Assembly (NCBI GenBank): GCA_031278135.1
Contig: JAITKY010000041.1
Location: 1-6,306, forward strand
From: Prevotellaceae bacterium
GTDB taxonomy: Bacteria; Bacteroidota; Bacteroidia; Bacteroidales; UBA932
Direction: 5' to 3'
DNA length: 6,306 nucleotides
The first letter of the stretch is position 1. The number at the start of each line of letters is the position of its first letter. Below are positions 1 through 6,122 of the stretch, in pieces. The translations under genes were made by a program, and so were the position numbers. The notes under the pieces were generated by a model. That model did not search any database. It was not told the DNA's origin and saw nothing but the letters and a program-made list of their open reading frames with translations.

Positions 1-1
1 A

Positions 2-124
2 ATGTCGATGAATGAAATGTATATTCAATGTATAGGCATCAAGCGTGCTACTGCCACAATTGGGCTAATGAATTTAACATACAACATGTTTCGTAAAATT
101 CAATTGGATGCAATCAAGGGATAA
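2..124 (+). pseudogene. 3' end of a probable IS5/IS4-type DDE transposase (partial at window edge)
   Basis: The frame is open from the left window edge to a TAA at 122-124 and encodes about 40 residues. It contains the stretch KRATATIGLMNLTYNMFRKI. The pattern R-A-x-A-x-I-G-L/M-M-N-L-x-Y-N-M-x-R is what I know from the extreme C-terminus of IS5/IS4-group DDE transposases, after the last catalytic Glu. No catalytic residue lies inside the window, so the assignment rests on this tail alone. The gene may be intact upstream; I type it as a fragment because only the end is visible. I could not identify the right terminal inverted repeat, since the matching left end is outside the window. The exact IS family is uncertain. 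Confidence 0.55.
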
Positions 125-192
125 GTGTGTCCTGACGCGAACAAGTAAAATTATTAAATACATGTATGTCAATGAGATATAAAAACAACATA

Positions 193-223
193 AGTTTACA
201 AACAAATATCGAACGATGGATAT
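193..223 (+). repeat. 31-bp direct repeat, copy 1
   Basis: This is identical over 31 bases to 257-287. It begins AGTTTACAAAC and ends GATGGATAT. Its right half contains the small dyad ATATC (206-210) / GATAT (219-223), and inside that ATCG-AA-CGAT. The copies are separated by 33 bp of unrelated sequence (224-256). It could be a regulator-binding repeat, part of an IS end, or a local duplication. Confidence 0.9.
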
Positions 224-256
224 AATGTATGCTCAATCTTAAAACCGGAGGATGTG

Positions 257-287
257 AGTTTACAAACAAATATCGAACGATGGATAT
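257..287 (+). repeat. 31-bp direct repeat, copy 2
   Basis: This is the second exact copy of the 31-base unit at 193-223. Identity stops sharply at both ends: the base before is A in copy 1 and G in copy 2, and the base after is A in copy 1 and T in copy 2. Two perfect copies in sequence this AT-rich suggest recent duplication or selection. Confidence 0.9.
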
Positions 288-489
288 TTGCTGTGAAATT
301 TTCAAAAAAAAATGACATGAAACAAATGGGAGAAAAATAAAGAGTTTTTAGAGGTTACCTTGTTTAATTCGCGCCGATGAACAAAAAAAAATACAGACAC
401 CGCAATATGAATAAACATCCTGATTATTTACAATTTAGCGGATATATTTTCCGGCATTGGAAAAAAATATATGTTTTTTAGCACTTTTT

Positions 490-522
490 TTGGGACTTAT
501 TGAAAAAAAAGTTATACATTTG
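490..522 (+). promoter_or_regulatory. Bacteroidota-type promoter for the five-gene cluster
   Basis: TACATTTG at 515-522 is a perfect match to the -7 consensus TAnnTTTG used by the primary sigma factor of Bacteroidota. A TTTG at 489-492 lies 22 bp upstream and fits the -33 element. Transcription would start near 528-531, about 27-30 nt before the ATG at 558. Long A and T tracts at 484-510 could act as an UP-like or bent region. No other equally good promoter was noticed between the downstream genes. Confidence 0.6.
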
Positions 523-557
523 CGAAAAATTTTGACTTCGAAAAAAGGGTTTTAATT

Positions 558-752
558 ATGGCAAAAAAAAACTTGGAATCTAAGCCGAGACGGCTGCACA
601 GACATACAATAGCCTTTAATGATAAGGAATTTAAGGTCATTGGACAACATGTAAGCAAGTATAAAATTAAAAACAAGTCGAAATTTTTTAGAGAAGCAAT
701 AATTGCGACAATACTTCAAAAAGCGGAGGACGATTATCCTACGCTGTTTTGA
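558..752 (+). CDS. Small basic ribbon-helix-helix-like protein (putative DNA-binding)
   Basis: This 64-residue protein has a strongly basic N-terminus (KKNLESKPRRLHRHT). It is followed by a likely beta-strand (HTIAFNDKEFKVI, about 16-28) and two predicted helices (about 28-36 and 40-55, the latter KSKFFREAIIATILQKA). The order basic tail, strand with alternating side chains, helix, NKSKF turn, helix is that of MetJ/Arc-type ribbon-helix-helix proteins. These bind DNA as dimers through the strand; the family call is inference from this pattern. The ATG follows an A/G-rich run (AAAAAAGGG, 540-549). It is the first gene after the promoter and sits 33 bp upstream of a Crp-type regulator, so it may be a co-transcribed autoregulator. 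A relative of plasmid-mobilisation RHH accessory proteins is also possible, but no relaxase is present. Confidence 0.7.
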   Translation: MAKKNLESKPRRLHRHTIAFNDKEFKVIGQHVSKYKIKNKSKFFREAIIATILQKAEDDYPTLF

Positions 753-785
753 AAATGAGTTCAACATTTTAGAAAGGTGTTTATA

Positions 786-1490
786 ATGAAATCGAAACGG
801 CAAATTGATTTTGAAAAAAGTCTTGAGGTTGTATATACGATATTGAAGCATCTCACGCCGAAAGACAAAGAGTTGATTGCAGAATCTGCATCTTGCCTTT
901 TTCTGCCGAAAGGGAAAATGGTTTTCAGGGAGGGCGAAACGCCAAGTCATTTAGTGTGCCTTATTTCGGGGCAAGTGAAAGTATTTAAAGAAGGAATTGC
1001 CGGACGCGACTGGATTGCACGGATGGTTAATTCTGCCGAGTTGTTGGGATACAGGGCTTTATTCGGCGAAGAAGAGTATAATGTTTCGGCGCAGACCATT
1101 CAGGATGCCATCGTTTGCAGGATTGACAAGGAGGCAATTTTTACTATTCTGAGAAGAAATCACAACCTGGTATTCGACATAATGAAGATGCTCGCCAAAG
1201 AGTTGGGATTTGTGCACGCAAAGACCATTACTCTGACACAGAAACATATAAGAGGACGCCTTGCCGAAGCGCTACTCTTCCTCGAAAATACTTACGGATT
1301 TGAAGACGACAGACAGACACTGAAAGTAAAATTATCGAGAGAAGACCTTGCCAATCTGTCGAATATGACAACAGCCAATGCAATAAGAACACTGTCGGCA
1401 TTCAGTGTCGAAAAATTAGTGGAATTAGACGGCAGAAAAATAAAACTCCTTGACAAAAAATTACTTGAACAAATCAGTCAAATTGGGTAG
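786..1490 (+). CDS. Crp/Fnr-family transcriptional regulator
   Basis: The protein has 234 residues. The N-terminal half (about 25-125) is a cyclic-nucleotide-binding-like beta-roll, with FREGETPSHLVCLISGQVKVF at about 47-67 carrying the family's typical glycines. A dimer helix follows at about 125-165. The C-terminal winged helix-turn-helix (about 180-225) contains LSREDLANLSNMTTANAIRT, with the recognition helix near 196-207. The Cys residues (37, 58, 111) do not form an Fnr-type [4Fe-4S] set, so oxygen sensing of that kind is unlikely; the ligand is unknown. The start is chosen at ATG 786, with AGAAAGG (771-777) about 8 nt upstream. An in-frame GTG at 777 would add three residues and destroy that spacing. 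The gene probably regulates its own operon or distant targets; which ones cannot be told from sequence. Confidence 0.9.
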   Translation: MKSKRQIDFEKSLEVVYTILKHLTPKDKELIAESASCLFLPKGKMVFREGETPSHLVCLISGQVKVFKEGIAGRDWIARMVNSAELLGYRALFGEEEYNVSAQTIQDAIVCRIDKEAIFTILRRNHNLVFDIMKMLAKELGFVHAKTITLTQKHIRGRLAEALLFLENTYGFEDDRQTLKVKLSREDLANLSNMTTANAIRTLSAFSVEKLVELDGRKIKLLDKKLLEQISQIG

Positions 1491-1514
1491 AATATAATTT
1501 AAAATAATAATAAC

Positions 1515-4007
1515 ATGGGATTTAACGAACAGTATCATAAACTATTGGCAGATAAAAAACAGAATCTTGCCACATTATCGGAGAAATCTACTGAATTAAT
1601 CAGCGACTTGATGTCGCCCGAAAAATGGTTCGAAGCAATGGCGCTGTGCGAAGCGGCTGTGGACGCCGGAAAATTGGATGATAATATCCTGACTCTGAGG
1701 GTAGAAATGTTTTTCAACGGGAAAGAATTACATTCGGGAGTCAATCTTAACGACGAAGATTATGCCGAATGGTTTGTTCAACTTGTTGATTTCAACATGA
1801 AACTTGCGGATGCAGGCATTACAGATGCGTGGGTCGAGTTGAGCAGTCATTACGACCATGCCCGTTTTCCGTACAGAGATTATTCGAAATCAGAAGAATA
1901 CATGCTTACAGGCGTAAATCTGGAAAACCCTCTTGCTTTGGCGTTGCACGGATATCATTTGTATTATGGAATGAGTTTTGCAGAAGTCGATAAGGAAAAA
2001 GGGCGGGAGCTGATGCTTAAAGCAAAAGCAAAAAATTTCGAAAAAGCCGATGTGTATCTGCTTATTTCGGAGTTCGATTCGGATATCGACCCCGCGGTTT
2101 ACGAACAAAAAATCAAAGACCATAACTCTACAGCAAAGATTGGAAATCAATTATGGTATCTTTTGGGCGACTTGTATCATGAGAAATTCGGTGATATTAA
2201 CCGGGCAATCGAGGCTTACGACAAAGGTATCGAACTGAACGGCGATCCTTACTGTAAATACAAAAAGGCGCTTGCAATCCTGAACGGCGGAATCGAAGGC
2301 AACAAAGACGAAGCGATTCTGATGATGGAAGACACATACGGGTGGAATGTTGCACATGCCGCTGATTTTATGGGACAAGTCTATTATTATAACGAAGATT
2401 ATCGCAATGTGGAAAAGGCGATAGAATGGTACAAAAAAGCGATTTCGTACTACAATGCACACGCAATGCTGAATATTTCGTTTATATATCTCTACAATGA
2501 TGATTACAAGAATATTGCAGAAGGAATCAAATACATGGACATGGCTATTGAAAACGGGAATATCCGCGCTTTGGATGAAAAAGCATATTTCCTGCTCGAA
2601 ACCGGAGAAGAAAACCGGAATATCCCTGAAGCAAAGGCGCTTTTGGAGAAAGCATACGATGCCGGCGATGGATATGCTGCTTTTCGTCTGGGACAAGGAT
2701 ATCAGTGTGCGGAGTTTTCGGAAGAACGTGATTATGAGACTGCTTTCAAATACTATCTTGTCGGAGCGGAACGTGATAATCTCTTTGCCATCGAGATGCT
2801 TGGGCGTTATTACAGAGCCGGAATTGTGGGCGACCCCGACCCCGAAAAATCGCTTGAATATTACCGTAAAGCAGTGGACCGCAACTCGAATTATGCAAGA
2901 GTCGAGCTCGCTATATGCTACGAAGATGGTTTCGGAGTAGAACAGGATTATAACAAAGCGTTTGAACTGTTGAGCATTGCTGCCGACAACAATCATCCTT
3001 ACGCTTACACCAAACTTGGATATTATTATATGAATGGCATTATGGGTGAAACCGATCTCGACAAGGCCTTCGAATATTTTTCGAAAGCAGTCGAAGGAGG
3101 CGATCCCGATGCAATGTTCAATCTTGGACGAATCTACAAATATTCTATCGGACGCCCTGAAAATCCGGAACTTGCGTTGAAATATTTTATGCTTGCCGCC
3201 AAAAACGGCGATATGGACGCCAATATCGAAATGGGAATTTCGTATGAACATGAATATGGCGGTCTCGAATTTGACGGTGAAAAAGCAATCGGATATATGA
3301 ATTTTGCCGCTGAGAGAGGGCATTCGTACGCTCAATATAAACTTGGCGTATATTATTATTACGGTATTGTCGAAAAAGACAAGGAGAAAGGGCTTGAATA
3401 TCTGCGTAAAGCATACGAAAACGGGTCGCCTTATGCAGCGGCGATTCTTGGTGACCATTTGCTATACAGCCATGACGAAAACGAAGATTTAGGCGATGCT
3501 TTTCAATACTATAAATTCGCTGCCGACAAGGATTATGTGACTGAAGGCATCGGATTGTGCTATCAATTCGGGATAGGCGTGGAAATCAGTGAATCGGAGG
3601 CGTTTAAGTATTATTTGATTGCTGCAGGACGGGATTATATAGCCGCGAAACTACGGTTGGGATTATGTTATAAATACGAAATCGGGACGAACAAAAATAT
3701 TGTGGAAGCATATAAATGGCTGTTGCAGGCTGCCGAAGAAGGCAATCGAATTGCTGAGTATGAAGTTGGTATGCTGTTGCTGGATGGCGAAGGAGTAGCA
3801 ATGGATCTGGAAAAAGGCATAGACTGGCTGCATAAAGCAGCGGAAGACGAACAGGATGACGCTCAACTCGAACTTGGAAACTGTTATCTCACAGGTCGCG
3901 GCGTGGATGAAGACGAAGTTCAGGCAATGTACTGGTATCAGAAAGCAGCGGAAAACGGTAATGAAACAGCGCAGAAAATCATCGGAAAACGCAATAAAAG
4001 ACGATAA
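1515..4007 (+). CDS. Large Sel1-like/TPR repeat protein
   Basis: The protein has 830 residues and is built almost wholly of 33-38 residue helix-turn-helix repeats of the Sel1 type (consensus A-x-x-x-L-G-x-x-Y-x-x-G-x-G-V-x-x-D-x-x-K-A-x-x-Y-x-x-K-A-A-E-x-G). About 16 units run from residue 212 to 815. The clearest are near 459-494 (CYEDGFGVEQDYNKAFELL), 744-779 and 780-815 (YLTGRGVDEDEVQAMYWYQK). Residues 1-210 are more divergent but still helical. There is no signal peptide or membrane segment, and the tail is basic (GKRNKRR), so it is probably cytoplasmic. Sel1 solenoids are protein-binding scaffolds; the partner is unknown and no enzymatic domain is visible. It starts 24 bp after the Crp gene with no Shine-Dalgarno, in an A/T-only leader as is common in Bacteroidota. 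Co-transcription with the regulators is likely. Confidence 0.9.
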   Translation: MGFNEQYHKLLADKKQNLATLSEKSTELISDLMSPEKWFEAMALCEAAVDAGKLDDNILTLRVEMFFNGKELHSGVNLNDEDYAEWFVQLVDFNMKLADAGITDAWVELSSHYDHARFPYRDYSKSEEYMLTGVNLENPLALALHGYHLYYGMSFAEVDKEKGRELMLKAKAKNFEKADVYLLISEFDSDIDPAVYEQKIKDHNSTAKIGNQLWYLLGDLYHEKFGDINRAIEAYDKGIELNGDPYCKYKKALAILNGGIEGNKDEAILMMEDTYGWNVAHAADFMGQVYYYNEDYRNVEKAIEWYKKAISYYNAHAMLNISFIYLYNDDYKNIAEGIKYMDMAIENGNIRALDEKAYFLLETGEENRNIPEAKALLEKAYDAGDGYAAFRLGQGYQCAEFSEERDYETAFKYYLVGAERDNLFAIEMLGRYYRAGIVGDPDPEKSLEYYRKAVDRNSNYARVELAICYEDGFGVEQDYNKAFELLSIAADNNHPYAYTKLGYYYMNGIMGETDLDKAFEYFSKAVEGGDPDAMFNLGRIYKYSIGRPENPELALKYFMLAAKNGDMDANIEMGISYEHEYGGLEFDGEKAIGYMNFAAERGHSYAQYKLGVYYYYGIVEKDKEKGLEYLRKAYENGSPYAAAILGDHLLYSHDENEDLGDAFQYYKFAADKDYVTEGIGLCYQFGIGVEISESEAFKYYLIAAGRDYIAAKLRLGLCYKYEIGTNKNIVEAYKWLLQAAEEGNRIAEYEVGMLLLDGEGVAMDLEKGIDWLHKAAEDEQDDAQLELGNCYLTGRGVDEDEVQAMYWYQKAAENGNETAQKIIGKRNKRR

Positions 4008-4022
4008 CAAACCGTAAGGAGA

Positions 4023-4754
4023 ATGGCGCGGATAAGGATTGATATTTCCTTCAAAGGAACTGATTATCACGGGTGGCAAATTCAGGAAAACGCTTTTACC
4101 GTGCAGGAAGAATTGAACAGGGCTTTGAGTACGGTTTTGCGCGAAAATATCGAAACTGTGGGCTGCGGACGAACCGATACCGGAGTGCATGCCCGGCAAT
4201 TTACGGCGCATTTCGATTGTGTAAACAGGATTGACGATTTTGATTATTTGAAATTCAAATTAAACACTGTCCTGTCGAAAAATGTCGCTGTACACGATAT
4301 TTGCACGACGTATCAAGGATTTCATTCCCGTTTCGACGCCGTCAAACGAACATACAAATATTTTATTCACACGTCGAAAAATCCTTTTAAAAACGAGTAT
4401 TCAACATTTTTTCCTTACAGCCTCGATATGAACTTGATGAACGAAGCGGCGACTTTGTTGATAGGAAATAAGGATTTCACAAGTTTCAGTAAACTGCATA
4501 CGGATGTGGTTGATAACTACTGCAATGTTTACGATGCAGAATGGACGCAGGCAAACGGAGAATATGTGTTTACGATTTCGGCAAACCGCTTTTTGAGGAA
4601 TATGGTCAGGGCGATAGTCGGCACTATGCTGGACGTCGGGCGAAATAAAACATCGGATTTTGCCGGAATTATCGAGGCTAAAGACAGAAACAGTGCCGGT
4701 TTCTCTGTCCCGCCGCAAGGTTTGTTTTTATGGGAAAATGTGTACGGTGAATGA
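4023..4754 (+). CDS. truA: tRNA pseudouridine synthase A (TruA)
   Basis: The 243-residue enzyme converts uridines 38, 39 and 40 of the tRNA anticodon arm to pseudouridine in the cytoplasm. The opening DISFKGTDYHGWQIQ (7-21) and the catalytic motif GCGRTDTGVHA (47-57) are diagnostic; Asp52 is the nucleophile. FHSRFDAVKRTYKY (100-113) carries the conserved Arg and Tyr of the active site. NKDFTSFSK, RNMVR (192-196) and the C-terminal PPQGLFLW (230-237) complete the family signature. Length is normal for Bacteroidota and no key residue is missing. The gene begins 15 bp after the Sel1 gene. AAGGAG (4016-4021) is only one base from the ATG, closer than a standard Shine-Dalgarno. The start is nevertheless fixed by homology, because the next possible starts would remove the first conserved strand. 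The TGA at 4752-4754 overlaps the first candidate ATG of apbE. Confidence 0.96.
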   Translation: MARIRIDISFKGTDYHGWQIQENAFTVQEELNRALSTVLRENIETVGCGRTDTGVHARQFTAHFDCVNRIDDFDYLKFKLNTVLSKNVAVHDICTTYQGFHSRFDAVKRTYKYFIHTSKNPFKNEYSTFFPYSLDMNLMNEAATLLIGNKDFTSFSKLHTDVVDNYCNVYDAEWTQANGEYVFTISANRFLRNMVRAIVGTMLDVGRNKTSDFAGIIEAKDRNSAGFSVPPQGLFLWENVYGE

Positions 4755-5809
4755 AATATTTTAATAATATGAAACATAATAATATGAAATACATTTATTT
4801 AACATTACTTTTGTTTATGATGTCCTGCGGTGGCAAACAGTCTGTGCCGCAGCCCGGTTATATGGTTGTCAATGGCAACTATATTACTGTTTCGGGAATG
4901 GCTTTGGGAACATCGTTTAAAATCATATACAACGACAGTAAAAAACGTGATTTTTACGATTCTGTGATGAAAATTTTCGACGAGTTCGAAAATTCGCTTT
5001 CGTTGTACCGGAAACATTCTATTATCTCGAAAGTGAATAGAAACGAGGATGTGGTTCTTGATGATTATTTTATCGAGATGTTCAACCGGGCGCGTGAAAT
5101 TACCGAGCAAACCGATGGTGCATTTGATATTTCGGCGGCTCCTCTTTTCGAAGTGTGGGGGTGGGGCGAAAAAGAAAAAATTAAGGTAACTCCCGAAATG
5201 ATAGATAGTTTGAAGCAATATACGGGTATGGACAAAATCCGTATCGAAGGACGTAAAACGTTTAAAACAAGTCCGAATGTCAGGATAAATTCCAACGCTA
5301 TAGCAAAGGGGTACTGTTCCGATATTGTCGCCAAATTTATTGAGCGGCAAGGAATAAGCGACTATTTGGTGGAAATCGGCGGCGAAGTGGTACTCAAAGG
5401 CAAAAACCGTCTCGGAAAAGACTGGCGGATGGGAATCGACAAGCCTTTCGACGGTAATCTGATTCCGGGTCAGTCGTTGCAGGCGATAGTGAACATTTCG
5501 GACAAAGCACTCGCTACATCAGGCGATTACAGACGTTACTATATCGAAAACGGAGTGAAATATTCGCACACCATCGACCCTAAAACAGGATATTCGGCAA
5601 AACAAAATGTGTTGAGTGTCACGGTAATCGCTTCCGACTGTATGACCGCCGACGCTCTGGCTACGGCTTTTATGGTAATGGGACTGGAAAAAACGAAAAA
5701 GTTTTTAATGCAACATCATGATATCGAAGTGTTCCTGCTATACGCAGATAAGGATGACGTGAAAGAATTTGTCTCGGAAAATATGAAACACAGAATTGTG
5801 AATCCGTAA
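4751..5809 (+). CDS. apbE: FAD:protein FMN transferase, ApbE family lipoprotein
   Basis: ApbE transfers FMN from FAD to a Thr/Ser of exported flavoproteins such as the NqrB/C or RnfD/G subunits, on the outer face of the inner membrane. Positions count from ATG 4751 (352 aa). A lipoprotein signal has hydrophobic core IYLTLLLFMMS followed by Cys26. There is no acidic residue straight after Cys, so surface export is not suggested. Family motifs: MALGTSFKI (50-58), NSNAIAKGY (180-188), EIGGEV (208-213), ATSGDYRRYY (255-264), HTIDPKTG (273-280) and DCMTADALAT (296-305), whose Asp/Thr bind Mg. Three in-frame ATGs (4751, 4769, 4784) precede the hydrophobic core. The first overlaps the truA stop as ATGA, favouring translational coupling; 4784 gives a compact 14-residue signal peptide and is equally plausible. 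The mature protein is the same. No Nqr/Rnf genes are in the window, so its substrate is elsewhere. Confidence 0.95.
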   Translation: MKYFNNMKHNNMKYIYLTLLLFMMSCGGKQSVPQPGYMVVNGNYITVSGMALGTSFKIIYNDSKKRDFYDSVMKIFDEFENSLSLYRKHSIISKVNRNEDVVLDDYFIEMFNRAREITEQTDGAFDISAAPLFEVWGWGEKEKIKVTPEMIDSLKQYTGMDKIRIEGRKTFKTSPNVRINSNAIAKGYCSDIVAKFIERQGISDYLVEIGGEVVLKGKNRLGKDWRMGIDKPFDGNLIPGQSLQAIVNISDKALATSGDYRRYYIENGVKYSHTIDPKTGYSAKQNVLSVTVIASDCMTADALATAFMVMGLEKTKKFLMQHHDIEVFLLYADKDDVKEFVSENMKHRIVNP

Positions 5810-5823
5810 AAAATAAGGCTAAA

Positions 5824-5857
5824 AAGATTTAAGATTTAAGATTTAAGATTTAAGATT
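5824..5857 (+). repeat. Tandem 7-bp repeat (AAGATTT, about 4.9 copies)
   Basis: Four perfect AAGATTT units and a fifth missing its last base lie head to tail, 14 bp after the apbE stop. The run separates the gene cluster from the intron-like element. Such heptamer tracts can vary in copy number by slippage. No function is evident, and it does not form a hairpin terminator. Confidence 0.95.
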
Positions 5858-6025
5858 GGGCTGACGCAAGCTTAATTATGGGATGGCAAATGACGCCGAA
5901 GTCGTGCGCCCACAAGGGGATGTAGTAAATGTAACCGTAGCGGGTTACCGGGTAAGGGAATGAGAAATTCAGAAAGAGTATTAAACGGTCTATCAGAGAA
6001 GATATAGACTGAATACATTAATGGA

Positions 6026-6059
6026 GAACCGCATACATCGAAAGGTGTACGTCCGGTTC
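6026..6059 (+). ncRNA. Group II intron domain V-like hairpin
   Basis: The hairpin is exactly 34 nt, the standard length of domain V. The lower stem is GAACCG/CGGTTC, the upper stem TACATC/GGTGTA, capped by a GAAA (GNRA) tetraloop, with a two-base CG bulge (6050-6051) on the 3' side. Aligned base by base with Ll.LtrB domain V from memory it differs at about 7 of 34 places, and the 12:21 and 13:20 pairs stay paired (A-U, U-G) despite changed bases. Two defects stand out: the catalytic triad reads A-A-C (6027-6029) instead of A-G-C, and positions 7:28 (C6032, C6053) are mismatched. Confidence 0.8.
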
Positions 6060-6065
6060 GGGGGC

Positions 6066-6115
6066 AAGTACTTCCAATTCTGCCGCAGTAATGCGGCGAC
6101 TGGCGGGAGGTGCTT
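6066..6115 (+). ncRNA. Group II intron domain VI-like hairpin
   Basis: A 10-bp outer stem AAGTACTTCC/GGAGGTGCTT (6066-6075/6106-6115, with two G-U pairs) encloses a perfect 5-bp hairpin GCCGC-AGTAAT-GCGGC (6082-6086/6093-6097). The inner CAGTAATG loop and the following GACTGGCGG parallel the CACAGTAATGTG...AAGGCGG of Ll.LtrB domain VI as I remember it. A6099 is a candidate for the bulged branch-point adenosine. It lies 6 nt after domain V, as expected. Confidence 0.7.
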
Positions 6116-6122
6116 AGCCTAC

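Larger units (their letters stand above)
125..489. other. AT-rich non-coding region between the IS remnant and the operon
   Basis: No convincing gene is seen on either strand. The stretch should contain the right end of the insertion sequence, then the two 31-bp direct repeats (193-223 and 257-287), then poly-A/poly-T rich DNA leading to the promoter near 490-522. A loose motif ATGTAT-(0-2 nt)-TCAAT recurs at 17-29, 162-173 and 225-237, but it is AT-rich and may be chance. The minus-strand 63-codon reading frame across 114-305 has no similarity I recognise and overlaps the repeats, so I do not call it. Confidence 0.6.
5904..6122 (+). mobile_element. Internally deleted group II intron (no ORF), about 219 nt
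   Basis: The 5' end GTGCGCCCA matches the conserved start (GUGYG, here identical to the first bases I recall for the Lactococcus Ll.LtrB intron). The 3' end has a domain V-like hairpin (6026-6059), a domain VI-like hairpin (6066-6115) and ends AC at 6121-6122. Between 5' end and domain V there are only about 122 nt. They hold a hairpin GTAACC/GGTTAC (5931-5936/5943-5948) and a nested stem GTATT/AATAC (5978-5982/6012-6016) enclosing GTCTAT/ATAGAC (5988-5993/6004-6009). A complete intron needs several hundred nt for domains I-III, and mobile ones carry a 1.5-2 kb reverse transcriptase in domain IV. All of that is absent, and no GACTTC-like EBS1 complementary to the 5' flank (GAAGTC) is present. 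The boundaries are inferred from consensus; the 3' one could be off by a few bases. Confidence 0.75.

Noticed and set aside
193..287. Calling the two direct repeats a CRISPR array
   Set aside because: There are only two repeats, one spacer and no cas genes in view. The spacing alone is not enough, so they are listed as plain repeats.
777..785. GTG at 777 as start of the Crp-family gene
   Set aside because: The GTG overlaps the AGAAAGG ribosome-binding sequence; ATG 786 has proper spacing and gives a typical N-terminus.
552..950. A 132-codon minus-strand frame opposite the RHH and Crp genes
   Set aside because: It is a shadow of two better-supported plus-strand genes, with low-complexity Phe/Arg/Lys-rich translation.
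2151..3458. A 435-codon minus-strand open frame opposite the Sel1 gene
   Set aside because: It is an exact shadow of a repetitive, strongly coding plus-strand gene. Its translation is rich in Phe/Ile/Val/Cys with no domain pattern, as expected from the reverse complement of the Sel1 codons.
3663..4211. A 182-codon minus-strand frame spanning the Sel1/truA junction
   Set aside because: It overlaps two well-supported genes on the opposite strand, including the TruA catalytic motif, and shows no family signature.
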